This document shows positions 1 through 9,902 of a stretch of 64,000 bases of DNA, piece after piece (the stretch's first letter is position 1; each line of letters opens with the position of its first letter). The translations under genes were made by a program, and so were the position numbers. This DNA is from Limnomonas spitsbergensis (Eukaryota > Chlorophyta > Chlorophyceae > Chlamydomonadales): contig JAYJMM010000041.1 of NCBI GenBank assembly GCA_037349105.1, positions 2,232,001 through 2,296,000 of the forward strand. Reading direction: 5' to 3'. Below the pieces are notes generated by a model. It did not search any database, was not told the origin of the DNA, and saw only the letters and a program-made list of their open reading frames with translations.

Positions 1-120
1 CGCTTCACCCCAAACTCCCACCGGGGGACCGCTGACCCCAGACGAGGGGGGAGACCCAGCAGGCCTCTAACACTTTTTCACACCTTGGGCAATTTTGATC
101 AATTACCGTAAAACCGGATA

Positions 121-306
121 GACTCCACGCACCCCTTATCAGAACAATTGTAACAAGTTCGTTGCGCAGCAAAAAAGTAACATATTGTACTCCGCGCACG
201 CGCAGCTGAATTTTTTAATAATTTGAGCCGGAAACACAACTCCGCGCACCCCCTACAGTAGTTGCTATTCAATATTCTATCACGCATATACACCGCGCAC
301 CCCCGC
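121..306. repeat. Short direct repeats of a CCGCGCACCCC word
   Basis: Variants of CTCCGCGCACCCC occur near 122, 190, 240 and 292, spaced about 50 to 67 bp, in otherwise AT-rich sequence. The block recurs at 19609-19790 and 47814-47999. It lies at the unit's start and belongs to no convincing gene. I cannot say whether it is a decayed satellite or part of a transposon end. Confidence 0.5.
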
Positions 307-636
307 GAGGAATTAATTCAATACGGAGTAAAACCCATTCTACGGTATCCATTATTAAAAAAATACTGGCCCCGCCGCATGTCATGCGGCGAGTGCACAG
401 GCTGGAGGCACATGTGGAGCTGCACGGCAAAGGAAAGGAAAGAGGAGCATAGGCTGCTGCACGCAGTCTTGCACTCCACCGCAGGCAAGGGGGCAGGAGG
501 ACTGCTTTGGGGCTGGGGGGATGCACCCTGCGGAGTGAGGCATGCTCCAGGGCGGCATGCAGCCATCTGCCTGCATGCCTGTTGTTGGCCACTACCTGGC
601 AGGCGCTTGGTGCCCAGACAGATGGGCTACAGTTGA
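262..636 (+). other. Open frame near unit start, coding status unclear
   Basis: A 124-codon plus-strand frame whose middle part is Cys/His/Trp-rich, including CGECTGWRHMW. Counterparts are 19746-20093 and 47955-48329. Between the first two copies a length difference of 6 bp (two codons) preserves the frame, which is weak support for coding. The opposite strand is also open over much of this stretch, and no family is recognised. It could be a decayed zinc-finger-like transposon fragment or chance. Confidence 0.2.
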
Positions 637-943
637 GCTACAGTTCAACTAGCCTTCGACAAGTTTCGTGCGCGCGCGACCAGCCACACGAGATGGCGCA
701 TGGCAGCACATGCATGGAGTTCATTGGCCTATGCCAGGACTCTTGGGAGACCATGCGGGGACTGATTGGGCAGTCCCACCCACCCCGGGGATGCGTGTGA
801 CAGCACCTGCCGTGCCAGAGCACCCCTCAAGCAACCCCATGCAGCACTCCAGGCCTGGGGAGACGCGCCCCCTACGGACAGGGCACGGCACCTGCCCTGC
901 CCATACCCCACTCCTTTCCCCATGCATGAGAGCGCAAACGAAC

Positions 944-1163
944 CTGCCATCAGTCGCCAGACGTACGGTCCGCCAGCTGCATGGAGCGGCTCTGCTGCCA
1001 GGACCGGGTCGCCAAAAGAGTCACTCAGTGAGCCCGGTCCAGCGCGCGGATCATTCGTGAGATACTCGATGACAGCACCTGCCGTGGTCGCCACCTTAGC
1101 GTTGAACTTAAGGTCCTCGTTCTTGACCCGCACAATGATCTTGTCAGCCATTTTCTGTACCAT
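944..1163 (-). CDS. Crinkler-like header domain, first exon (partial gene)
   Basis: Minus-strand exon of 73 codons plus one base. It starts at ATG 1163-1161 (a second ATG at 1151 gives MADKIIVRVK) and ends at a donor AG|GTTCGT. It encodes a short beta-rich module with a start like MADKIIVRVKNEDLKF, a middle LSDSFGDPVL and an end PYVWRL. This layout resembles the ubiquitin-like header of Crinkler (CRN/CR) effector-type proteins, which are known from oomycetes, chytrids and some plants and algae. A related exon at 20424-20631 ends in the same phase. A possible second exon (854-807) fits the phase but is weak. No C-terminal nuclease or kinase domain is visible, so the gene looks truncated. Family assignment is by pattern only. 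Confidence 0.42.
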
Positions 1164-1365
1164 GGGGAGGGAACAGCTGAGGAAAGGGACGCACTGATGC
1201 TTTAAGCTAGACGACTTGTTAAGCACCAACCCGCGTCGCCTATTTCGCATAGTGCCCCTGGCTTACTTGCAAGCCCCCTACAAGCCTTGCAGTCCTGTAA
1301 TCACACAGGATGATTATGATAGGGACCTAGAGACCTCGAAACTTCAGGAGAGGATGTAATGAGAG

Positions 1366-1620
1366 GTGGGACGAACTGTGATTGTGTGGATGCTGAGTCG
1401 GGCCATGCATGCTGCAAGATCCTCACTCCAGAAGCCGACCCTTGCAGCCTCTGTTCCCACAAGTGAGAAGGTTTCGATCAGCTGGGCCTTGACTTCCGAT
1501 ATAGATGATATCCGTTTCACAAGACTTCCGTGTAAACAGGGGACTAGTCTGTTCTGCAGGGCTCCTACTGTCGAGACCAATGGCAATCGCGAGGTAAGCT
1601 ACGCTACAAGTTTGAAGATA
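1366..1620. other. Region upstream of the header exon, related to 20985-21450
   Basis: The segment around 1410-1466 (GCAAGATCCTCACTCCAGAA) aligns with 20983-21040. It lies about 250 bp upstream of the header ATG, against about 355 bp at the paralogous locus. Another related segment lies at 21335-21450. This suggests a shared promoter or 5' region of a gene family. U3 copy: 49059-49313. Confidence 0.4.
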
Positions 1621-1997
1621 TCGAATGAGCTAGAAGACAGCAAGGGCTGGAACCTCTATAAATATTCAGCAGGCTGCGAAATATGCCACGCTACGAACAG
1701 TCGAATAAGCCGGGCCTGTCAGCTAAACAGAGCAAGGACACAACCATCTCACCTGAGGGTACCAAGAGCAGCAAGCTCTTGGCGACTCTTGTAAATTCCT
1801 AGATGCCGTTGGTCGACGCAGCGGGCTTTTGAAATCCAGGAAATTACAGACACAATTTAATAGCAGCCTGGGAGAGAAAGAAAGAAAGAAAACGCCTGAG
1901 CGTGGCTTGAGGAATACGGGATTTTAATTGCCGTACACCGGGAGACAAAAAAACTGGTGGTTAACTAGGGTGCCGAACGTAGGCAAGACAAACAAAG

Positions 1998-2320
1998 AAA
2001 GATGGAATTGGAATTCCAGCACACACCGAAGTATAAAGCGGCAGGAATAGAAGCACTCGCTAAAATGTAGCGGCAGAATGGAGATTTCAGCAACGGGACT
2101 CAATAAAAATTCGCAATACTCGCCAAAACAGAGAGGCAAGCCGGCAATTGAAGCAAGAACCAAAATTGAAGGAGGCGGAATGCAAATTTCAGCAATCGCA
2201 AAAATAAAACAGGCCAAATGGAAACACCAGAACAGATCACCAGGACAAGAGGCAGACTCAGAATTTGAGCACACGCCAAAAGAAAAGTGACGGAATTGGA
2301 ATGACAGCACTCGCTTAATT
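1998..2320. repeat. Degenerate A-rich internal repeat
   Basis: A-rich stretch with recurring words such as GGAATTGGAAT, CAGCA-CTCGC and CGCCAAAA, at both ends and in the middle. A 70-codon plus-strand frame at 2078-2290 passes through it but looks like repeat translation. U3 copy: 49691-50013. No gene is recognised. Confidence 0.35.
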
Positions 2321-2342
2321 ATAATGAGGCATACCAGTATTG

Positions 2343-2460
2343 AGAAAGTCAGCGCAGCTTGGGTGTGAGGCGCAGCTTGGGTGTGAGGCGCGTGGTGAGG
2401 AACGTGTTGTAGCCCTGCATGGACTAAAGCACCCTGTTGATGTCAATGTGCCTACAGAGG
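2343..2460 (-). pseudogene. Decayed exon related to exon A of the 6.3-8.0 kb gene
   Basis: The minus strand reads an acceptor CTGTAG and then codons for HIDINRVL, a TAG stop, SMQGYNTFLTTRLTPKL and a duplicated RLTPKL. This aligns with the exon at 7463-7583 (NRVLASMQDYSALLTTRLTPEL). The TAG replaces an alanine codon and an 18-bp tandem duplication (2352-2387) alters the end. U3 copy: 50036-50153. It is an older, inverted partial duplicate of that gene. Confidence 0.65.
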
Positions 2461-3044
2461 GGGGGGGGCAGGGTGGAGGGGATGTGTTGTACTGGGAAAT
2501 GCTGGGGTTTGAGGGTTTGAGGTTGCCTGGGGTGCATAAGGTTAAGGGTGGGAATTTAGGGTGTAAGTCCCTTGTTTTAGCTTCGCGGGAAGAGAGGGGT
2601 GGGGAGGGGGAGGGGCACAGCGAGTTTTTCGGAAACATGTGGAATTCCTATTAGGAAGTGCTGCTTTACCACAGGTTAATTGCAAGTCTTTCCTGAGTGG
2701 ACAACCTGGGCTTAGGGTTTAGTTATGGGATAAGGTTCAAGCGAGGGTTCAGGCCGTCCCGCACGTTCCCCTCTGTGTCCCTCCCCGCCCCTCCCCTGCC
2801 CGCCCCATCCATGACTGATGCCCCCAACCACCCCTTGCCTCTTACACAAATGAAGCTAAAAGAACCTCACCAGAAGATAGCAGCCAGCAACCCAGCACCC
2901 TACCTGTTTCCCATCAACCCTCTCTTGCATCCTTCCAGCTAAACTACCCACTAAACAACCTCCACGCCCTGGTATCACACGCCCCTCTTCAGGTTGCCTT
3001 CTCGTTATGCCACCCTCCCCTTCCCCTATCTAACAGCGTGTTAC

Positions 3045-3622
3045 ATCTCCCCCCCCCCCCCTTCTGTGCTCCTCTTCAGCCACTCTCACTCGTCAGCTGC
3101 ATCTTACACTCCTTGCCCCCTCCCCCCTTACCGGTCAACCACATCTTACACTCCTTGCCCCCCCCCCCCCCCCCTTACCGGTTAACCACATCTTACACTC
3201 CCTCCCCCCCCCCCCCCTTACCGGTTAACCACATCTTACACTCCTTGCCCCCCCCCCCTTACTGGTCAACCACATCTTACACTCCTTCCCCCCCCCCCTT
3301 ACCGGTTAACCACATATTGCACATCTTTGCCCCCCCCCCCCCCCCCCTTACCGGTTAACCACATCTTGCACTTCTTGCCCCCCCCCCCTTACCGGTCAAC
3401 CACATCTTACACTCCTTGCCCCCCCCCCCTTACTGGTCAAACACATCTTACGCTCCTTGCCCCCTCGGCCTCCCCCCTTACCTATCAACCACATCTTACA
3501 CTCCTTGCCCCCCCCCCCTTACCGGTTAACCACATCTTACACTCCTTGCCCCCCCCCCCCCCTTACCGGTTAACCACATCTTACACTCCTTGCCTCCCCC
3601 CCTTACTGGTCAACCACATGTG
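3045..3622. repeat. Poly-C minisatellite
   Basis: About a dozen units of roughly 40 to 55 bp, each made of TTACCGGTYAACCACATCTT, ACTCCTTGC and a C run of 7 to 18 bases. C-run lengths differ between U1 and U3 (50740-51313). The minus strand has many long G runs, so G-quadruplex formation is plausible. Open frames through it are Pro-rich repeat translations. It ends about 18 bp before the inversion breakpoint at 3640. Confidence 0.95.
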
Positions 3623-3639
3623 TACAACATCGTCATTTT

Positions 3640-3750
3640 AGGCTGGTGGCCCACACCACATCGCCGTAGTTTGCTGCAGGCGCTGCGTAAACAGCTGCCA
3701 ACCTGATGCGCGTTGGTAAGTAGATGGTGTCATTCTCGTTCATGTGTGGT
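3640..3750 (-). mobile_element. LINE-B fragment, left half of a split frame
   Basis: Minus-strand codons NENDTIYLPTRIRLAA and VYAAPAANYGDVVWATSL match the region just after the reverse transcriptase palm of non-LTR retrotransposons. At 3640 the frame breaks into unrelated sequence. Its continuation lies at 10638, 7 kb away in the opposite orientation. In U2' the two halves are joined (39448-39648). U3 copy: 51332-51442. Confidence 0.7.
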
Positions 3751-4264
3751 TTTGATGTCAGGATATCGCTGGGTTCCCATCTAGGAAGGCAAGCAGGTGT
3801 CGAGCAACCGGGCTGCAACAGCCAGCACCAGGTACGCCTTGAGTTCACACAAAAATGCCAGGTTCACACAACAATACCCGAGTGACTGACTGAAAGGAAG
3901 GAACTGAAAGGGATTTGCTATTTGCTAACAAGACGGGGAAGGCTGAGTTGGTTTCGGAGAAGAAAGGCCGAATGACCCTAGCTCCCTCAGAAACCAGTCG
4001 TAAATTTAGTAAGTTAACCGGAGCTTACTGCAGCAAAACTTTAAAACAAAAACATCTTCCTACTTTATGAAGTCGCGCTGTCCAGGTATGGTCTTATACA
4101 ATTTTCAAGAGACCTGAAAGGCCTCCTCGGACCAAATTATGACCGATTCAGGTTGTTTTCCCGACTCATTTGGACCCCTTGTAGCTTCGTACTGACGCCA
4201 AGAGCTGTAGAACGCTCGAAACGTCATTTTTTCATTTCTGACGATGCAGATAGTAATTCAATGG

Positions 4265-4420
4265 TGTTCAGGGAGGGGCTGGAGGGGGGACCCGGCAGTA
4301 TGGCGGTATAAGGGCTCCAGGGAGGGTCTGGAGGGGGGACCCGGCGGTATGGCGGTATGGGCTCCATCCAGGGAGGGTCTGGAGGGGGGACCCGGCGGTA
4401 TGGCGGTATGACGGTATAAG
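4265..4420. repeat. Three tandem copies of a 50-57 bp unit
   Basis: Units contain GGGAGGGTCTGGAGGGGGGA followed by CCCGGCGGTATGGCGGTAT, at about 4268, 4319 and 4372. Copies: 38772-38922 (inverted) and 51958-52110. No gene is supported; frames reading PPYRRVPPPDPPW are repeat translation. Confidence 0.8.
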
Positions 4421-4638
4421 GGCTACAGGGCAACTGAAGGCTTGCATGATAACCGGCATTGTGAATGTTTGCTGGCGGTGTAAGTTGCTCTTCCTGGTAT
4501 GCTCGCTTTGTCACAGCCGACGATGAGGGCCACACGAACTTGGCTTTTTATTGTCTTAGCTTCTCATCAGGGTTTGAAGGTTGGACATGCTTTTAGTCCA
4601 AGGTGAGGTGATGACTGCTCCATGACAATAGAAAACGA

Positions 4639-4887
4639 ATGGACCCCAAATTTGAATTCAAGCTTCTTAAGCAACGAAACAGTGGCCGGTACATCACGGC
4701 CTACGTCCAGAGAGGGAGGAGGCGGGCGGGTGCAGCAAGCCTTGCTGCTTGGGCCACCGGCCGTGAGCAAGTCTCACGGTTCGGTGTCCACTGTCCCAGT
4801 TGTGGCAGGCTGGCCGCTCTTTCTTTCAGTGTTAAACGGATCAAAACGAATCAAGGCAATACGGACTCATGCGAGTCTGGAGCATGA
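4639..4887 (+). other. 82-residue frame with CPSCG motif, unknown
   Basis: Plus-strand ATG frame MDPKFEFKLLKQRNSGRY..., basic, with RGRRRAG and a single CPSCG half of a possible zinc ribbon. It is intact in all three copies (38300-38548 minus, 52332-52580 plus), with a few residue changes in the inverted copy. It follows a block at 4508-4610 (GACGATGAGGGCCACA, TTTTAGTCCAAGG) related to 14093-14185, suggesting a retroelement context. A second frame on the same strand is equally open. It could be a LINE N-terminal remnant or chance. Confidence 0.28.
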
Positions 4888-4907
4888 TTGAATTATTTTC
4901 TCTCAAT

Positions 4908-5244
4908 ATGAAGGGTGTGGGGGGGCACTACACGTACCTGTGTTGATAAAGGGTGTGGGGGGGCACTACACGTACCTGTGTTGATAAAGGGTGTGGGGGG
5001 GCACTACACGTACCTGTGTTTATAAAGGGTGTGGGGGGGCACTACACGTACCTGTGTTGATAAAGGGTGTGTGGGGGCACTACACGTACCTGTATTGATG
5101 AAGGGTGTGTGGGGGCGCTACACGTACCTGTGTTGATGAAGGGTGTGTGGGGGCACTACACGTACCTGTGTTGATGAAGGGTGTTTGGGGGCACTACACG
5201 TACCTGTGTTGATGAAGGGTGTGTGGGGGCACTACACGTCGGCC
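4908..5244. repeat. 38-bp minisatellite (about 9 units)
   Basis: The word CACTACACGTACCTG recurs at 4926, 4964, 5002 and 5040, giving a 38-bp period. Later units gain a GTGTGTGGGGG variant. The last unit runs directly into the LINE-B reverse transcriptase fragment at 5241. Copies: about 37945-38280 (inverted) and 52600-52938; the first U3 unit has a small change at 52620. Confidence 0.95.
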
Positions 5245-5920
5245 CGGCAGAGGGCATTGAGATGCAGGCTGGGCGACGGCTACGCTGTCTGCTGTGTGCG
5301 GACGACCTCTCCTTGCTAGCCCGAACCCCAGCAGGGCTGCAATGCATGCTTGATGCCTTGCATAATTAAGCGGCACATAAACAGCTTTAGGTCAATGTCA
5401 GTAAGATAGAGGTCATGGCGTTTGGCAGCCGCTTAGCAGCGCAGCGCCGAAAGCCAGCCCATGTTTGCGTTTATCCCCAAGTGAAACACATTTGGGCGCA
5501 GGGCGGCAAATATAATGCTTGCTTAACGGCCCTGTCTTGAGCGGGGGTCGCTCCTGCTACCCTCTGAGTCATAGACCAGTACGGCCCTGGGGCCCTCCTC
5601 TGGAGCCCAGCAGGGCCCCTCCAGTTGACACATAGGGCCCCAGTAAGCCCGCAAGGCCCCTCATGTGGGGACCGCACCAGCCGGAGGGAGTGTGCTTGCG
5701 TGCGCACAAACTTAAGGCTGCGGCACGGCACCGTCAACACGGCCGACACTAGAGGACGGCGCAGCGGTCAGCAGCGTCGCAGACGGTGCTGCCAACGATG
5801 TTGGGCTAGGGGAGACGGCGAGCATGTGGAGGAAGCGTTGCATGCATGCTTTCAATGCCCCAGCGTGCAGGATCAACTTAAGGAGCGGAGGATGGGCAGG
5901 TCCTACGAACGGTGCTAGAA
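5241..5920 (+). mobile_element. LINE-B deletion derivative (RT motif joined to C-terminus)
   Basis: 5241-5369 encodes a reverse transcriptase palm piece (EMQAGRRLRCLLCADDLSLL) in which the usual YADD reads CADD, followed by LARTPAGLQCMLDAL and a stop. 5392-5500 continues as VNVSKIEVMAFGSRL in another register. 5690-5917 encodes the family's C-terminus: ACVRTNLRLR, TADTRGRRSG and a zinc-knuckle-like CCQRCW...EHVEEALHACFQCPSVQDQ. The same C-terminus is at 11170-11385. The connecting region (thumb) is missing, so this is an internally deleted, dead copy. It abuts the 38-bp minisatellite. Copies: 37271-37945 (minus) and 52936-53615 (plus). Confidence 0.75.
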
Positions 5921-6270
5921 ACTTCCTCGAGTTGTACCGAGCTTGGGTGGGGCAAGGTTTACTTCGTGCTCCCTTTTCCTTTAGGGAGGGGGAGTAGTTC
6001 TTTCCTTTGTTTTCTTTGGAAACAGATCTATTGGAAATCGGTGCGGGCGTGCCCATCCAGATTTATTTTCTCTCGGATCGATTTGTGGCTGAATTGTAAC
6101 TGAAGCACCCTTCAGTAATAACCAGTGCCTCCACAGCCTAGGCAACGACATCCTCCTGCTGATCTCGTTCCTTCATGTACACAAGATGAATTCAGCACAC
6201 ACAATGCCAATTTTTACTTTTTGCTGTTGTTTTGGAGCTCGCTCCCCCGCCTTTTTGACGGCTTTGACAG

Positions 6271-8037
6271 CAGCAACCTCCCGCTGATGCCTGCCCTGCA
6301 CGAGGACAAGACCTGGTATGCGACCCGCCTGATGCCCAGCAGCACCAAGGCGTCCATCCTGCACAGCTCAAACACATGATCAGACAGTGCAAGATGCGGT
6401 TACAAAGGTGAGAGAGGAATGGAAATGGGGGTAATAGGGAGTTTAGGTTGGCTGAAAAGGGGCTCGGGGGGAAAGGGGGGGGGATCAAGATGCTGTTTAG
6501 GGGGTGGGTTAGCTGGGAGGATGCAGCGGAAGGTTGCTGAAACACAGGGAGGGTGACGGGTGTTATCTTCCAGTTAAAGCCATGAAGCTGTTAAACTCAG
6601 CTTGGCCAAGAGCAGACATACCTGTATAGCCTCATTTTGGAGTGCGGGGAGGTGAGGAGTGGGGGGGGGTCAGACAGGGGTGGTCAGGATAGGGACGGGG
6701 CAGGGCGGGGCAAGACAAGGACAGACGGGACAGGCGGGACGGGCTGAACACTAACCTGTACCCTAATATATACCTCAAGCCTAACAGACACCTGAACCCT
6801 AACATGTACCCTGACCTATGACCAAACCCTAGTCTGAATCTCAATAGGCATATGAACCCTAGCCCAGGTTGGCCACTCCAGATAGACTTGCAATTCCCAT
6901 GGCTGTACTGCAGTATTGCCAAATAAAATATCCATGTATTGCTGAAACATGCTTAAGCATGGATGTGCAGACACCGCTGCCACAGCCACCGGTAAGGATG
7001 GACATGCAGCCCGCCCACACGCATCAGCAATGACTAAAGCCCTTGTGAGACGTTACAAGGTGTTGGACATGGTATCCGTGGTGTGGACGAGTCTCCCTGC
7101 CCCTCTCCTCCCTCCCCTCCCCTCACTATCTTGCCTTGCATGCCCTGGCCCTCCTTGACCCCCCCCCCCTCTACCACTATGTTGATTCCTTACAGCCTCC
7201 TCCTCCTCCTTCTTCCCCTCCATCCATGCCCTCCTGCAGGTTAAACAACAACCAGGGGTTTGAGCCTGAAACTCACAGTCCTCAGCTTTTACCCTAGGCT
7301 TGCAACCCTAAAACCTGAAATCCACACTCTCGACCCTAATTAAAGCACTCACTCACAACCCCTAAAATCCAACCTCACGAACCCTAACTGTCACTCGTAA
7401 TCTGCTCCAGTCCACCCCACCCACCCCGACCCCCCCCCCTGCATGTGCATTGACACCAACAGGGTCCTGGCGTCCATGCAGGACTACAGCGCGCTCCTCA
7501 CCACGCGCCTCACACCCGAGCTGTTCCAGTACAACATGAAGAGTGCCTGCTTGACCAATACACAACACATTGTACTGTCCGAGGTACGAAGTGGTACCAA
7601 GATTAACCTGGAGGTGCAAATTAACTGGGAATAGAGTTAAGATGCATGTGAACTTGCTTAACGGGCCACAAGAGCAGAAACCAGGCAATATAGACCTGCT
7701 GCCCAGGCCATTAGCCGTCAGGCGGTCAAGGTTTGGTCCCCGGGGCCCCAGCGGTGCCTCCCGGCGGCCCATCACCGGGGATCAGGAACGCATTTCACAT
7801 CAGGGGAAGCAGGTGGCTGCAGTATAAACATGAATTGTGGACGAGACACTCTACCGGTACCCCTCCATTCACAACCTTGAACCTAAACCCTTTACTCCAA
7901 CACTCAGCCTGTAACCGTTTTACCCCTCATCAGGGTATGTGGCGGTGTTGCAGGATGTGGGACAGGTAGGCAACCTGCCTCTGGTGGTGACGTGGATGGA
8001 CCGGTTTGACATGGTGCTGGATCTGCAGGCCTCACAG
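6271..8037 (+). CDS. Unknown multi-exon gene fragment (exons C, A, B)
   Basis: Three plus-strand exons are inferred. Exon C (6271-6407) runs from TTTGACAG to AAAG|GTGAGA and encodes a stretch ending LKHMIRQCKMRLQ. Exon A (7463-7583) starts at CAACAG| and encodes VLASMQDYSALLTTRLTP..., ending IVLSE|GTACGA. Joining C to A keeps the frame (AG+G makes Arg). Exon B (7934-8037) encodes YVAVLQDVGQVGNLPL and MDRFDMVLDLQASQ before |GTGTGG. The A-to-B join is out of phase as drawn, so the end of A is different or a small exon is missing. Introns hold degenerate AACCCTAA words. No family is recognised and no start or end is found. A decayed relative of exon A lies at 2343-2460. Confidence 0.5.
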
Positions 8038-8040
8038 GTG

Positions 8041-9400
8041 TGGGGGGGTGGTATGGGGGTCAGAGATGTAAGCTTTAGCCCTGGTGGTCATGTCCATGGA
8101 TACTTTGGGTGGGCAGGCGGGTAGATGTGGGCGGGCTGGAAGGCTTGAGGCGGGGGATGTCGGGGTTATGTTTCGGAAGCCTACGGTGAGTAGTGGGGGC
8201 AGATTTGGGCAGGGACAGGGAGGTGTGAGTTGGGATGAAGCAGGGTGAAATAGGCTGAAAGGGGCCAAAGCTGAGGAGGGGACCAAGGAGATTAGGAAGG
8301 CATGCAGGTTGAAAGATGCTGCTTGATCATGTCTCCTTTCGGTTGTACTCTCCCACCCCTTTGCGTGGTCAATGTGGGCAATGTGATTTCACGCTCCGGG
8401 CAAAACCTAACCCTGTACCCAAGAAGACCACCATATGAGTAATAGTAGGACTGTTCAAGCAGCCTGAACCCAAGAAGATAACCAGAAAAGTAGCAGCATT
8501 GTGCAGGTAGCCTGATGTGCTGCTGCCGCCGCGGTGTGAGGGGAGTGAGGCTATTGTACGAGGGGCAGAAGGGCAGCTTGCCTCTGGTGTCAAGGGTTAC
8601 CCTACAAACCGTAAACCCTGTACATGTGAAACCTTAATCCTGTGCACAGGTGTTGTCGATTCAAATCGGGATCGATTCCTGATTCATGTCCCAGTCATAT
8701 GTTGGATTCAAACCACGTGAGCCGGTATGAGGCCGTCCCTGGTGGATAGCCAGGACACCAATGAAGCTCAAGATGACGGAGTGGCGGCCAGTCCCAACAC
8801 CAATCAGCGCTGGGCGGCGATGTCTTTGATTGCATGTTGTTCAGCCTCTGCCCATTATTTTACGCACATCATCATGTGTTCAACAATCTGTGTGTATGAT
8901 GCCGCCGCGCCACCGGTTGCCACAATGTGCTGTGTGTATAAAACGCCTGATGGCAATGCGTCAATGCGGACTGACAGTATTTAATTTTTACTGTGAGCAA
9001 GGCCCACTCATATTGGTAGGTGTAACTAGGGGGTGGAACGTCATTGACCCCTACTACATCATGACTGCTCAAGCGGGTCACAAAACAAGATTCATTTCAC
9101 AGCTTCAAAGATTAGCAACAAAAGCTCAGATTCCCCAAAGGACGGAAATTAAACGACCTTGCATTATCGCATCCATTCACAACACGCATATCTTCAATCA
9201 AAAGTACCATCAACGGACACTTTGGAACTTTATGAGGAGAGGGAGGGATGGCCGGTGGTACCAAAAGTCATCAGCTTCATCTTCAAATACACAGAATATA
9301 TACCATTTTAGTACTTAGACAAAATGCAAGGGTTCTGAAACTGTGTCATTATTATTTGTGCGCTTGGATTTACAGAACGCAGTCCTTTGACAGCAGGATC
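8041..9400. other. Stretch without a convincing gene
   Basis: A G-rich intron-like segment (8041-8340) leads to mixed-composition DNA. A frame at 8517-8640 (LLPPRCEGSEAIVRGAEGQL) could be a further exon of the upstream gene, but no phase-consistent splice sites were found. A 162-codon frame at 8830-9318 is intact in U1 and U3 but has no recognisable family. Near 9019-9049 a weak match to the dispersed tail motif (GGAACGTCATTGACC) is seen. U3 copy: 55728-57086. Confidence 0.4.
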
Positions 9401-9404
9401 CACC

Positions 9405-9423
9405 AACCCTAAACCCTAAACCC
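9405..9423. repeat. Interstitial telomere-like tract
   Basis: Reads AACCCTAAACCCTAAACCC, two and a half units of the CCCTAAA (TTTAGGG) repeat typical of plants and many green algae. It is too short to be a telomere. It sits about 60 bp upstream of a 5'-truncated LINE-A tail. U3 copy: 57091-57109. Confidence 0.8.
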
Positions 9424-9482
9424 ACCAAGGTTTTGATACAAGATGTATGGCAACAACGATTGAGTCATACGGATCATGGATG

Positions 9483-9902
9483 CTCCTAGAGGACGAGGAT
9501 GAGGCCATGAAACGGTACGCAAATGGAGTGTGGGGCAAACTTAATGAAGCGGATTCTGCATATGTGTTCTGGAAGAAATTTGGTTGTTTATCTTTCAGTG
9601 TTTGATGAAAAGAGAGAATCATCTCAAAACTCTGCCAAAATTCCTGTCTCCCCCCTAACTCTCTAGGCGGTGCTCAATCGAAATCTTTTGCACCCACGTC
9701 ATGTTTTATGCCTTGGCTGGGGCTTATCTTCTGCACTATGGGTTTATTTCCACGCCACTGTCGTGGTTGTGTGCTAGTTGCTTGCCCAGGGGGGTCACTG
9801 GTTTTCGCTTTCTGTCCTAGTGTATCAAGTGCCTGTACCGGTTTACGGGCACATGTCCCATGCATCAATTGTGATGCTCTGTTGGACTGTAAAAACTTCA
9901 CA
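9483..9902 (+). mobile_element. 5'-truncated LINE-A tail
   Basis: Matches the last 170 bases of the LINE-A reading frame plus its 3' untranslated part (13372-13790), ending at the same GACTGTAAAAACTTCACA. A one-base deletion near 9583 shifts the frame, and a few substitutions set it apart from the longer copy. Severe 5' truncation is the normal outcome of target-primed reverse transcription by non-LTR elements. It ends in A-rich bases but lacks a long poly-A. U3 copy: 57169-57588. Confidence 0.85.

Noticed and set aside
3038..3641. Pro-rich frames through the poly-C minisatellite
   Set aside because: Translations of C runs, differing between copies through C-run length changes that shift the frame.
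4908..5244. Possible CRISPR-like regular array
   Set aside because: Units are contiguous 38-bp tandem repeats without unique spacers, in a eukaryotic genome.
6632..6922. Minus-strand frame with repeated LGF..LG (also 26992-27282 and 54324-54614)
   Set aside because: It arises from degenerate telomere-like words inside an intron. There is no start context or family.
8830..9318. A 162-codon plus-strand frame intact in U1 and U3
   Set aside because: No recognised family, mixed composition, and its identity in the two copies only reflects recent duplication. Not strong enough to call a gene.
9405..9423. A chromosome end or telomere
   Set aside because: Only two and a half CCCTAAA units, with ordinary sequence on both sides and a copy in U3.
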